From the NCBI RefSeq assembly GCF_900156675.1, contig NZ_FTOH01000007.1, positions 186,001 through 250,000 of the forward strand: DNA of 64,000 nucleotides, given 5' to 3'. The stretch is from Thalassolituus maritimus. GTDB lineage: Bacteria > Pseudomonadota > Gammaproteobacteria > Pseudomonadales > Oceanobacteraceae. The position numbers and the translations under genes were made by a program. This document shows positions 33,578 through 42,132 of this stretch, in pieces (the stretch's first letter is position 1; each line of letters begins with the position of its first letter). The notes beneath the pieces are model-generated. The model was not told the origin of the DNA. It searched no databases and saw only the letters and a program-made list of their open reading frames with translations.

Positions 33578-34960
33578 TTATTCAGCAGTCGTACTGCTTT
33601 TGGTTTTTTTCGGACTAAGGATGGTGACACCACGGAGCAGTGTGTGTGCTTCATAGAGCTGAAAATCACGACGAATCAGGTCATCGCTTTTATTTTCATT
33701 CTTAGCGTCATTTTTAGCGTTATTCTTACTTTCAACATTGCTCTCTGAGGCGGCTTTGCTGTCCGGATTCTCAAGGTGCCCCGGAAGATCTGATTCCTTG
33801 TAGTACTGCTGCTCGCTCGGCGTTACTTCGCTTTGCTCGACAACGATATCCGGCACAATGCCTTGTGCCTGAATTGAGCGGCCGTCAGGCGTAAAGTAGC
33901 GGGCGGTGGTCAGCTTGACAGCGGCGGTCTCTGAGACTGGCAATACCGTCTGAACTGAGCCTTTGCCGAACGATTGAGTACCAACAATGACGGCACGGCT
34001 GTGGTCCTGCAGGGCTCCGGCAACAATCTCAGAAGCCGACGCTGAGCCACCGTTGATCAGTACAACGATTGGAATATCAGGCATCAGAGTATCAGAGCGC
34101 GCTTCGTAGCGGACATCTGACATGGGCGAACGACCTTCCGTGTAAACAATCAGACCTTCAGAAATAAAGGTATCAACGACTACGACGGCCGCCTGTAAGA
34201 CGCCGCCAGGATTATTACGCATATCCAGAATCACGCCGTTCAGGTCGGTATCGTTCTGCCAGGCGCGCAGAGCTTCCTGGAGTTCAGAACCGGTGTTTTC
34301 CTGAAACTGGGTGAGACGAACATAGCCGATTTCGCCGTCGAGCATTTCGGTGCGAACACTGGCCACTTTGATTTCAGCGCGTTCAATGGTGAAGCTCAGT
34401 AGTTCGGCTTCTCCTTTACGGCGCACTTCTAAGGAAATCGGCGTGCCGGGTTCGCCACGCATCAGTTCAACAGCATCGCTCAGTGACAGACCCATGACGG
34501 GTTCGCCGTCGAGGCTGACAATAAGGTCTCCAGCCCGGATGCCCGCGCGCTGTGCCGGGGTATCGTCGATCGGCGTAATGACACGGACCAGGCCATTTTC
34601 CATACCGACTTCAATGCCCAGTCCTCCGAATTTACCTGAGGTGTTTTCCTGAAGGTCGGAAAAGTCGTCTTCCTGAAGATAGGCAGAATGGGGATCGAGC
34701 GAATTAAGCATGCCTTTGATCGCGTTGTTGAACAGTGTCTGGTCATCGACCTCTTCAACGTACGAGCTGCGGATGCGTTCGAATATTTCGGTGAACGTGC
34801 GAAGATCCTGAAGGGGCAGTTCCTGCTGGATTTGCGGGCTGCTTTCAATTGCCGACTGGTCCTCAGTGATATCTACTGCGGTCTCTTCAGCGATACCTGA
34901 TAACGGCATAAAGATGACTGCACTGGCAATCAAGGGGCGGAGCAGATGTTTCCTTAGCAT
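33578..34960 (-). CDS. ctpA: C-terminal processing peptidase (S41)
   Basis: A 460-residue periplasmic protease. The signal peptide ends MPLSGIAEE. The PDZ domain is about residues 80-155 (FGGLGIEVGMENGLVRV, then RAGIRAGDLIVSLDG). The catalytic core has the Ser in GGSASASEIVAGALQD and the Lys in GTQSFGKGSVQT. I chose the ATG at 34960, which gives a proper signal, over a start 30 codons upstream. CtpA-type enzymes trim envelope proteins, including peptidoglycan hydrolases, which fits EnvC next door. The C-terminal tail is rich in Asn and Lys repeats (SKNNAKNDAKNENKS). Confidence 0.93.
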   Translation of the reverse strand: MLRKHLLRPLIASAVIFMPLSGIAEETAVDITEDQSAIESSPQIQQELPLQDLRTFTEIFERIRSSYVEEVDDQTLFNNAIKGMLNSLDPHSAYLQEDDFSDLQENTSGKFGGLGIEVGMENGLVRVITPIDDTPAQRAGIRAGDLIVSLDGEPVMGLSLSDAVELMRGEPGTPISLEVRRKGEAELLSFTIERAEIKVASVRTEMLDGEIGYVRLTQFQENTGSELQEALRAWQNDTDLNGVILDMRNNPGGVLQAAVVVVDTFISEGLIVYTEGRSPMSDVRYEARSDTLMPDIPIVVLINGGSASASEIVAGALQDHSRAVIVGTQSFGKGSVQTVLPVSETAAVKLTTARYFTPDGRSIQAQGIVPDIVVEQSEVTPSEQQYYKESDLPGHLENPDSKAASESNVESKNNAKNDAKNENKSDDLIRRDFQLYEAHTLLRGVTILSPKKTKSSTTAE

Positions 34961-35075
34961 GTTCACTCGCTCTGTATAACGTGCCGCAAGCATGGCACAA
35001 AACTGTCTGGCTGTTAAGAATGGCCTGTTCTGAGGCGTTTTGCTTAACAATTCTGTTTCTTTCTGACGTAATTCT

Positions 35076-36197
35076 TCAGCCGCGTTTCAGCCAGGCGGCA
35101 GGGTCCTGCGGTTGACCTTTATGACGAATCTCAAAATAGAGGGCGGCACTTTGTTGGCCGCCACTTTTTCCGGCTGTGGCAATAATTTCACCGCCATTGA
35201 CCCAGCTGCCAACGTCCCGGAGCAGGGTCTGATTATGCGCATAAAGACTGAGGTAGCCATCGCCGTGGTCAAGAATTAACAGCAGGCCAAATCCTCTTAA
35301 CCATTCAGAAAACACGACCCGGCCATGGTGTATCGCGCGGATATCGGCACCTTCCCGTGTGCCTATCTTCCAGCCTTCCCAGCGTGCATTGGGGCCGTTG
35401 CGGTTGCCAAATGCAGCGAGCACCGGGCCGGCAAGTGGTCGGGGGAGCTTGCCACGCATCTTACGGAAAGGGACTTCATCGTTATGACGTGGACTGTTAC
35501 TGACCAGTGTTTCAACTTCGGCCAGCAGAGATTCAAGTCGTTTGCGGTCAGCTTCACGCTGTTTCAGGCGTTCACTTTCGCTGCTCATCTGGCGATCAAG
35601 CTTAGCGAGCAGAGTCTGTTGTTCTGCACGGCGCTTCTCGAGTTGCTTGTTTTCCCGGGTCAGGCGCGCATCACTTTGGCGGAGCTGTTCTTCCTGCTCT
35701 GCAATTAATACTTCCAGGTTATCCAGCCGGTTAAGTTCGGCAATTGTTTCGCTGAGGTTCTCGAGACGGGCACGGTTAAAGTAACCGAAGTAGCGGGTCA
35801 TTCGCTGGTTCTGGGCCGGATCGTCCTGAGCGAGCCAGAAGCGTATGGCTGCCTCATCGCCCATCTGTCGGGCAAGGCGTATCTGTTCACTTAATAGTTT
35901 CTGGTGGCGGTTACGGAGCTGACGAACCTGAGCCTGCTCCGCCTGGAGCTTTTTTAGGCGAATCTGCTCCTCACGCAAACGAGCGCGGGTGGCTTCTATC
36001 TCTTTGATCTGCGCAGCGATTTCCTGATCGGATTTGCGCAGTCGCTGTTGCAGATCATCATGCTCTTCACGGGCTTCCGTGAGCCAGCTTTGCAGCTTTT
36101 TGATTTCGGCCTTGATCTGATCCAGACGTGCCTGATCATCAGCCTGAACGGTCAGACTGATGATCATAGTGAGGACTACAACAACAGAACGTAGCAT
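35076..36197 (-). CDS. envC: Murein hydrolase activator EnvC
   Basis: A 373-residue periplasmic protein. A signal peptide ends SLTVQADD, followed by a long coiled-coil (about residues 22-235) and a C-terminal LytM/M23 domain. The LytM metal ligands are degenerate (GTREGADIRA instead of HxGxD, and YFEIRHKG instead of HFE), as known for EnvC, which activates AmiA/AmiB at the septum rather than cutting peptidoglycan. It lies 17 bp after gpmI and upstream of ctpA. Confidence 0.92.
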   Translation of the reverse strand: MLRSVVVVLTMIISLTVQADDQARLDQIKAEIKKLQSWLTEAREEHDDLQQRLRKSDQEIAAQIKEIEATRARLREEQIRLKKLQAEQAQVRQLRNRHQKLLSEQIRLARQMGDEAAIRFWLAQDDPAQNQRMTRYFGYFNRARLENLSETIAELNRLDNLEVLIAEQEEQLRQSDARLTRENKQLEKRRAEQQTLLAKLDRQMSSESERLKQREADRKRLESLLAEVETLVSNSPRHNDEVPFRKMRGKLPRPLAGPVLAAFGNRNGPNARWEGWKIGTREGADIRAIHHGRVVFSEWLRGFGLLLILDHGDGYLSLYAHNQTLLRDVGSWVNGGEIIATAGKSGGQQSAALYFEIRHKGQPQDPAAWLKRG

Positions 36198-36214
36198 GAG
36201 GTCTTCAGTTTGGA

Positions 36215-37750
36215 TTACTTGGTCAGTAGCGAAACACCGGTCATTTCAGCCGGTTGCTCAACGCCCATAATGTCCAGCAGGGTAGGTGACACGTCACACA
36301 GGCGTCCGGTGTTCAGGCCGCCTTCTGCGCGGTTATGGACGTGAATCAGGTTCACTGGTCCGGTGGTGTGCTGAGTCATCGCCTGACCATTTTCATCCAG
36401 CATTTGCTCAGCATTGCCGTGGTCGGCAGTAATCAGGCATTCGCCACCTACTTCCAGAATCGCGTCAGTTACTTTCTGCAGGCAGTCATCAATGCATTCC
36501 GCGGCTTTAACAGCAGCGTCGTAGACACCAGTGTGACCGACCATGTCGCCGTTTGCATAGTTACAGACGATCAGGTCGTAGCCCCCATTTTTGATGGCGT
36601 CGACCAGTTTGTCGGTGACCTCTGGGGCGCTCATTTCGGGTTGCAGGTCGTAAGTGGCAACGTCTGGTGACTTCACAAGAATACGGGTTTCGCCGTCGTA
36701 CTCCTGTTCGCGACCACCTGAGAAGAAAAAGGTCACGTGGGCGTACTTTTCAGTTTCAGCAATACGCAGCTGCTTCATGCCTTTGTCAGAAACGTATTCG
36801 CCAATGCCATTCACCAGCTTTTCTGGTGGGAAAGCACAGCTGGCTGGAATGTCAGCGGCGTATTCCGTCATCATGACGTAGTCGCACAGGGCAGGGCGAG
36901 CCTGGCGTTCAAAACCTTTGAATGTATCGCCTTCAACGAATGCGCGGGTGATTTCACGGGCGCGGTCAGGGCGGAAGTTGAAGCAGATGATGGCATCGCC
37001 GTCTTCCACTTTGCCCGGCTGGTCGCCAATCACAGTCGCTTTAACAAACTCGTCGTTTTCGTCACGCTCATAGGCGGCTTTCAAGGCATCAACACCTGTA
37101 GGTGCTGAGAATTCGGCCTGACCGAGTGTCATCGCATTGTAGCCCTGCTCGACACGATCCCAGCGGTTATCGCGGTCCATCGAGTAGAAGCGACCAATCA
37201 CCGTCGCAATGGCGGCGTTACCGAGCTTCGCGCAATGCGCTTCAATTTTGCAGAGCGACGGCTCGGCCGAGCGTGGTGGCATATCTCGGCCGTCGAGAAT
37301 GGCGTGGATGCAGACCTTGCTGACACCTTTCTCTTTGGCCATATCAAGCAGGGCAATCAGGTGATCTTCGTGACTGTGAACACCGCCTGGCGATAACAGA
37401 CCAAGCAGGTGCACGGTCTTGCCTGTTTCTGCCGCTTTGTCCATCGCTGCCGCAAGAGCTGCGTTACTGGTCAGTTCACCATCGCGGATGGTTTTGTTGA
37501 TGCGGGTGTAATTCTGATACACGATGCGACCAGCACCGAGGTTCATATGGCCAACTTCAGAGTTACCCATCTGGCCATCCGGCAGACCAACGGCTTCGCC
37601 GGATGTCTGAATCAGAGCATTCGGGTACTCATTCAGAAGGCGATCCCAGGTTGGGGTGTTGGCGTTGGCAATGGCGTTATTCGCGGTTTCTTCGCGGTAG
37701 CCCCAGCCATCAAGAATAATCAGGGCGGTCGGTTTTGGTCGCGTGGTCAT
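36215..37750 (-). CDS. gpmI: 2,3-bisphosphoglycerate-independent phosphoglycerate mutase
   Basis: A 511-residue alkaline-phosphatase-fold glycolytic enzyme. The metal site begins [12 protein letters not shown]. The phospho-Ser motif is [14 protein letters not shown], and the C-terminal metal block is [12 protein letters not shown]. It interconverts 3- and 2-phosphoglycerate using Mn2+. It is first in the gpmI-envC-ctpA-yibQ string and divergent from the rhodanese-secB pair. A TATACT -10-like box lies about 35 bp upstream. Confidence 0.97.
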   Translation of the reverse strand: MTTRPKPTALIILDGWGYREETANNAIANANTPTWDRLLNEYPNALIQTSGEAVGLPDGQMGNSEVGHMNLGAGRIVYQNYTRINKTIRDGELTSNAALAAAMDKAAETGKTVHLLGLLSPGGVHSHEDHLIALLDMAKEKGVSKVCIHAILDGRDMPPRSAEPSLCKIEAHCAKLGNAAIATVIGRFYSMDRDNRWDRVEQGYNAMTLGQAEFSAPTGVDALKAAYERDENDEFVKATVIGDQPGKVEDGDAIICFNFRPDRAREITRAFVEGDTFKGFERQARPALCDYVMMTEYAADIPASCAFPPEKLVNGIGEYVSDKGMKQLRIAETEKYAHVTFFFSGGREQEYDGETRILVKSPDVATYDLQPEMSAPEVTDKLVDAIKNGGYDLIVCNYANGDMVGHTGVYDAAVKAAECIDDCLQKVTDAILEVGGECLITADHGNAEQMLDENGQAMTQHTTGPVNLIHVHNRAEGGLNTGRLCDVSPTLLDIMGVEQPAEMTGVSLLTK

Positions 37751-37827
37751 GTCCGTACACTCAGAATTACAGCAAAATGGCAGTATACCTTACCCCCGGG
37801 CGACACTGAACAAAGCGCCCGCGAATA

Positions 37828-37851
37828 ATTGTCATATACAGGAATGACAAT
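37828..37851. promoter_or_regulatory. 8-8-8 inverted repeat between gpmI and the rhodanese gene
   Basis: ATTGTCAT (37828-37835) and ATGACAAT (37844-37851) form a perfect inverted repeat around an 8-bp spacer in the divergent promoter region. The position suits an operator; the regulator is unknown. A TATACT at 37885-37890 could be the -10 of the plus-strand genes. Confidence 0.45.
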
Positions 37852-37924
37852 GCGTCGGCGGTGGAGGCATAGCGCCAGTGACGGTATACTCCGGCCTCCA
37901 TATTGAAAGACAGTAGACAGGCTA

Positions 37925-38338
37925 ATGGATCAGTACATTGAATTTGTCGTAAATCACTGGTGGCTGGTAGGCATCTGGGCAGCGTTTCTGATCGCTTTGC
38001 TCTGGGATAATAACCGCCGCAACGGGCAGACTGTGTCCACCGCTGAAGCGACGACTATGATCAACCGCCAGAACGCATTGGTTCTGGACATCCGCGACAA
38101 GGCTGACTTCAAAGCAGGTCATCTTGTGAATGCGGTCAACATTCCGTATGCCAGCCTTGCTCAGCGTATGAATGAGCTGGACAAAGAACGCGAGCGTCCC
38201 ATTGTTCTGGTGTGCAAAACAGGCCAGACCGTCAGCATGGCGGGTAAAATGCTGCGTGAGAAAGGCTTCAATGCTGTACGTATGAAAGGCGGCATGATGG
38301 AATGGAACAGCCAGAATCTGCCAGTCGTTAAGAATTAA
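37925..38338 (+). CDS. Membrane-anchored rhodanese-like protein
   Basis: A 137-residue protein with one N-terminal membrane helix (about residues 8-27) and a rhodanese domain. The active-site loop is VCKTGQTVS with the catalytic Cys, preceded by LVLDIRDKADFKAGHL. It probably handles persulfide sulfur at the inner membrane. It precedes secB by 20 bp. In many relatives grxC lies between the two; here it is absent. Confidence 0.9.
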   Translation: MDQYIEFVVNHWWLVGIWAAFLIALLWDNNRRNGQTVSTAEATTMINRQNALVLDIRDKADFKAGHLVNAVNIPYASLAQRMNELDKERERPIVLVCKTGQTVSMAGKMLREKGFNAVRMKGGMMEWNSQNLPVVKN

Positions 38339-38358
38339 ATCTGATAAGGAACCAACTA

Positions 38359-38823
38359 ATGGCCGAAAATAAAGAACAGGCGCAGTTCGCTCTTCAGCGT
38401 ATCTACACCAAAGACGTGTCATTCGAAGCACCTAACTCTCCAGCGGCATTCACTAAGCCATGGAAGCCTGAAGTAAAGCTCGACCTGAACACCAATGGTC
38501 GCAAAGTCGATGAACAGCACTATGAAGTTTCAGTAAAGGTAACTGTGACCGCGAAAAACGACGGCGACACCGCGTTTTTGGTTGAACTGGTACAGTGTGG
38601 ACTCTTCGTTGTGGCGAATATTCCAGAGCAGCAGATGGGTCCTATGCTGGGTGCAATGTGCCCTAACATCCTGTTCCCGTACCTGCGTGAAAACGTCGAT
38701 AACCTGGTGATCAAAGGCGGTTTCCCTGCGCTGATGCTGGCTCCGATCAACTTTGACGCCCTGTATCAGCAGCGCGTGAAAGAAGCGCAAGCTCAGCAGG
38801 CTGGCGAACAGCCAACGCACTGA
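38359..38823 (+). CDS. secB: Protein-export chaperone SecB
   Basis: A 154-residue SecB. Conserved blocks are FALQRIYTKDVSFEAPNSP, YEVSVKVTVTAKN, CPNILFPYLRENVDNLV and GGFPALMLAPINFDALY. It forms tetramers that keep secretory precursors unfolded and hands them to SecA. It is downstream of the rhodanese gene and followed by a strong bidirectional terminator. Confidence 0.97.
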   Translation: MAENKEQAQFALQRIYTKDVSFEAPNSPAAFTKPWKPEVKLDLNTNGRKVDEQHYEVSVKVTVTAKNDGDTAFLVELVQCGLFVVANIPEQQMGPMLGAMCPNILFPYLRENVDNLVIKGGFPALMLAPINFDALYQQRVKEAQAQQAGEQPTH

Positions 38824-38839
38824 GAATTGCTATTCCAAC

Positions 38840-38872
38840 AAAAACGCCCCGTCTATCGGGGCGTTTTTGTTT
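38840..38872 (+). terminator. Bidirectional terminator between secB and trmL
   Basis: AAAAACGCCCC and GGGGCGTTTTT flank a short loop, with T-runs on both strands. It can end secB and the convergent trmL. Confidence 0.92.
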
Positions 38873-38892
38873 CTTTAACTAGATACCCTGGC

Positions 38893-39357
38893 TTACTGCC
38901 CACCTTTATAGCCGAGCTGGCGCCACGCCTCATAGACCATGACGGCTACGGCATTCGACAGGTTCATACTGCGACTGTGTGAGAGCATCGGCAGGCGCAG
39001 CCAGTCTTCTTTTGGGATAGTCAGTCTGACATCTTCTGGCAGGCCCCGGGTTTCTGGCCCGAACATCAGATAGTCCCCCTCGGTGAAAGCAACATCGGAA
39101 TGACGTGTATTGCCTTTGGTCGTCAGAGCGAAGAGTCGTTGTGGCTGTTCGCCGGCAATAAATGCTTCGTAGTCTTTATGTATCTTCACACTGGCCCACT
39201 CACTGTAATCCAGACCGGCGCGGCGCAGCGCTTTCTCTTCCATATCAAAACCCAGGGGTTCAATAAGGTGCAGGTGACAGCCGGTATTGGCACACAGACG
39301 GATGATGTTGCCCGTATTAGGCGGTATTTCTGGTTCGAAGAGGACAATGTGAAACAC
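38893..39357 (-). CDS. trmL: tRNA (cytidine(34)-2'-O)-methyltransferase
   Basis: A SPOUT methyltransferase of about 154 residues. Signature blocks are [43 protein letters not shown] and the knot [23 protein letters not shown]. It methylates the wobble base of tRNA-Leu. I chose the GTG at 39357, since the protein then starts [12 protein letters not shown] like E. coli TrmL; an upstream start at 39450 would add 31 unrelated residues. A TATAAT at about 39450 on the minus strand fits a promoter for the shorter form. Confidence 0.9.
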   Translation of the reverse strand: MFHIVLFEPEIPPNTGNIIRLCANTGCHLHLIEPLGFDMEEKALRRAGLDYSEWASVKIHKDYEAFIAGEQPQRLFALTTKGNTRHSDVAFTEGDYLMFGPETRGLPEDVRLTIPKEDWLRLPMLSHSRSMNLSNAVAVMVYEAWRQLGYKGGQ

Positions 39358-39538
39358 GATAGAAGTCCGGAAATCAGAGGCGGAGCGCGAGGCATCCTGG
39401 AATAGAAAGTTTGTTTCTATGGGCCATATATCTGTCTGGCTCCGGGTCATTATAGTCAGGCGTGTCGCCTCAGACCATCGCTTTTCTCACCATGGTCTAC
39501 ACTCAGATTCAGTAAGTTGAATTTGTGTGAGGGTTGCC

Positions 39539-40483
39539 ATGCAGCTGCCGTGGCTGAAACAACGTCGAACCGCGCAGGGATGTCTGGGTATAGAGATTAA
39601 TCATGGTCGTGTGTGGGCTGTACACCGCACCCAGCGTGGGGTCGTATCCAGCTATATCGCAGAAACTGATGAATCCGGTTTTGCTCAGTTATCTGAATGG
39701 GTTGAAGCTCAGGGGCTCGCGGGTTCTCCCACTGTGGTATGCATGGACAGCGAGCGTTACGAGCTGCAATTAGTCGATGCTCCCCCTGTTCCACCGGAAG
39801 AGCTGACCGATGCGCTTAGCTTTCGCATTGATGAGTTAGTCGGGGCGCCAGCTGCCGATAAGGTGCTGCAGGCATTCCCTCTTCCCGGAGATGCGTATCG
39901 CGGCCGCATGAGCATGGCGTTTGCGGCGATCACAGACCGTGCCTATCTCAAAGAAATCGTCGATTTCTGCCGTGACAGCGATCTCCAGCTGGAGCAGATC
40001 ATTATTAATGAATTGGCGGTTCTGAATCTTCTGGCCAGTATTGAGCCCGAAGACAGCGTGGCTGTTGTGCGTCTGGAAGGCAGTAGTGGTGTGATTTATC
40101 TCTACCGTGACGGTGCTCTCTATTTTACCCGTCAGATATCACTGGGGACGGATGACCTTGGTTTGAGCTCTCTGAATGTCGAAGAGGGTGGGCTGAGTAT
40201 GCAGCCAAACAGCCGCATCGATGTGCTTGCCCTTGAGCTGCAACGCTCGATGGACTATTTCGAGAGCCAGCTGGGCCTGGGCGCCGTGTCTCAGCTTTGG
40301 ATGATGAAATCGGATCTGGTCGATGTCACCGATGCGCTGGGCGAGCTCGAAGAACGAGTGAATACGCCGGTTCGGCTTATGTCGTTAGAGAGCTTCTTTA
40401 ATCGTCAGGAAGACGATCGCCCACTTACAGCCTCTCTTGCTGTAGCACTTGGAGGGGCGCTTGGCTATGAGTTGGGAAATTAA
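39539..40483 (+). CDS. mshI: MSHA biogenesis protein MshI (PilM-like)
   Basis: A 314-residue cytoplasmic actin-like protein. It begins LKQRRTAQGCLGIEINHGRVWAV, has the phosphate-binding-like SVAVVRLEGSSGVIYLYRDG and ends with a LAVALGGALGYELGN tail. The ATG at 39539 has GAGGG 9 bases upstream and is preferred to a GTG at 39527. In the MSHA locus it anchors the pilus inner-membrane platform, like PilM. It is the first msh gene here; the regulatory mshH usually found before it in Vibrio is absent. Confidence 0.88.
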   Translation: MQLPWLKQRRTAQGCLGIEINHGRVWAVHRTQRGVVSSYIAETDESGFAQLSEWVEAQGLAGSPTVVCMDSERYELQLVDAPPVPPEELTDALSFRIDELVGAPAADKVLQAFPLPGDAYRGRMSMAFAAITDRAYLKEIVDFCRDSDLQLEQIIINELAVLNLLASIEPEDSVAVVRLEGSSGVIYLYRDGALYFTRQISLGTDDLGLSSLNVEEGGLSMQPNSRIDVLALELQRSMDYFESQLGLGAVSQLWMMKSDLVDVTDALGELEERVNTPVRLMSLESFFNRQEDDRPLTASLAVALGGALGYELGN

Positions 40484-41153
40484 ACAACGCGCTAACTTTT
40501 ACCTCGAAGAATTTCAGCCACCAAAGATCCCGGATGACCTCAGGGCCATTCTCATCGGTGCGGGTCTGCATGTGGGGATCGCCGTGATCGCTCTGCTTGG
40601 TCTGGTTATTAACTGGCACTGGCAGGGGCACAGACTGCAAGGAATGGTTGAGCGGCAAACGATTGTTGAGCAACAGGTTGCCAATATAGAGAGCGAGCGA
40701 CCTCCTCTGAAATTGAATGATGCGCTGGTGGCTCAACGTACCAAGTTACGTGAGGACCTCGAAAGTAGTCAGCGTATCCTGCGCTATCTGACGCAGCAGG
40801 AGCTCGACAGCAGTACGTCATTTACCACTATGGTGAAAGAACTGGGTGATCAGGACGTACGCGGTGTCTGGCTTAAGAGCTTTGCGTTCTATGATGAAGG
40901 GCGTCACATCAATATCTCAGGCTACACCGATGACCCGGCGAAAATATCCCGTTATGTGTCAGACCTGCTGAAGCGCAGCGGTTTCTCTGAGCAGGCGTTC
41001 CGGTATGTGGATGTTCGCAAAGAGGAAGAGAGCCGCTGGTTGACCTTCAGGCTGGACACCCGCCCGCGTGAAAAAGAGAAAACATCTGAGCCTCGTAATA
41101 CCGCAATGACATCTGCAGAGGTGCTGCGTCGCGTGCGGGAGGGCACCCTATGA
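40467..41153 (+). CDS. PilN-like MSHA biogenesis protein (MshI2)
   Basis: A 228-residue inner-membrane protein. It begins MSWEIKQRANFYLEEFQPPK, with one membrane segment at about residues 30-50, a coiled-coil and a periplasmic ferredoxin-like domain (GVWLKSFAFYDEGRHINISG). It is a PilN-type partner of MshI. The ATG at 40467 follows GGAGGGG and overlaps mshI by 17 bp. Its end overlaps mshJ by 4 bp. It is sometimes annotated mshI2. Confidence 0.84.
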   Translation: MSWEIKQRANFYLEEFQPPKIPDDLRAILIGAGLHVGIAVIALLGLVINWHWQGHRLQGMVERQTIVEQQVANIESERPPLKLNDALVAQRTKLREDLESSQRILRYLTQQELDSSTSFTTMVKELGDQDVRGVWLKSFAFYDEGRHINISGYTDDPAKISRYVSDLLKRSGFSEQAFRYVDVRKEEESRWLTFRLDTRPREKEKTSEPRNTAMTSAEVLRRVREGTL

Positions 41154-41815
41154 AAATGATCTGGTGGCAAGACCCACGCATTGTTACTGGGTTGGAAAAA
41201 TACCGTGAGCTGAGTGCGCGCGAGAGAAAACTGGTGCTGATCACTGCGCATGTTGTGGTGGCAGCCGTCGTACTTTTCTTTATCGCAGGCCCTATCTGGA
41301 GCACCGCATTAACCGAGCGTATGCAAGCGAACGAAATTGAGTCGAATGCTCTTCGTCTTGAAGCGCATTTGCAGCGTTTGCGCAGTACGCCAGTGCTTGA
41401 CCCGAATGACGCCGTGCGCGATGACATAGAAAAAGTTCTGGGTCAGAAAGACGTCGTAGATGAGCGGATTCAGAGTCTTACCGATACCCTGGTCGCCCCT
41501 GAAAATATGCCGTCGGTACTGGAATCGATGATGACTCAGGACACACGACTCAAGCTGGTCAGTCTCGAAAATAGTGAAGGAGAGAGCATCGCACTCGGCT
41601 CTGAATTCAGTGACGTCGACCTTTATCGCCATGGCATGAAAATTCGCATGTCCGCTGACTACCCGTCGCTGATGAGTTATCTGCAACGTCTGGATTCGAT
41701 GCCATGGAAACTCTACTGGCAGTCGCTTGACTACACGGTTGAAAACTACCCCAGCGGTGAGCTTTATCTTGAAGTCTTTACCCTCAGTACCCGTGAGGAG
41801 ATTCTCAGTGATTAG
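41150..41815 (+). CDS. mshJ: MSHA biogenesis protein MshJ (PilO-like)
   Basis: A 221-residue protein with one membrane helix at about residues 35-55 (LVLITAHVVVAAVVLFFIAG) after a short basic cytoplasmic segment. A coiled-coil and a periplasmic PilO-like domain follow (MKIRMSADYPSLMSYLQRLDS). It pairs with the PilN-like protein in the inner-membrane platform. The start ATG overlaps the upstream stop by four bases and follows GGGAGGG. It overlaps mshK by 8 bp. Confidence 0.87.
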   Translation: MKMIWWQDPRIVTGLEKYRELSARERKLVLITAHVVVAAVVLFFIAGPIWSTALTERMQANEIESNALRLEAHLQRLRSTPVLDPNDAVRDDIEKVLGQKDVVDERIQSLTDTLVAPENMPSVLESMMTQDTRLKLVSLENSEGESIALGSEFSDVDLYRHGMKIRMSADYPSLMSYLQRLDSMPWKLYWQSLDYTVENYPSGELYLEVFTLSTREEILSD

Positions 41816-42131
41816 ATCAGTCGTTATGGCGCTTTGCCTGAGCGGACTTTCCCTGAATGCGATGGCGGCCAGTGATCCGATGAAGCCGCCACAGTTCGCT
41901 CCTGCAGCGGTCGAGCAATCAGCAGTAAAGAAAACAAGCTTTACGCTACAACAGATAAAAATGAGTCAGAACGGTGCGTCTGCGGTAATTAACGGCAACT
42001 TAGTTAAAGAGGGCGATATGGTTTCCGGTGCCCGGGTTGTAAGAATTACATCAGACAAAGTTGTTCTGAAATACAGGCAGAAACTGAAAACACTGTCTTT
42101 ACTTAGTAATACGAAACATTCTGGTAAGTAG
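41808..42131 (+). CDS. mshK: MSHA biogenesis protein MshK (PilP-like)
   Basis: A 107-residue periplasmic protein. The signal peptide is about MIRSVVMALCLSGLSLNAMA. SDPMKPPQ after it and KTSFTLQQIKMSQNGASAVI and GDMVSGARVVRI give the small beta-domain typical of MshK. I chose the GTG at 41808 because GAGGAG lies 8 bases upstream and the signal then fits; a longer frame from 41727 would run inside mshJ. It links the platform to the secretin MshL. Confidence 0.84.
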   Translation: MIRSVVMALCLSGLSLNAMAASDPMKPPQFAPAAVEQSAVKKTSFTLQQIKMSQNGASAVINGNLVKEGDMVSGARVVRITSDKVVLKYRQKLKTLSLLSNTKHSGK

Positions 42132-42132
42132 G

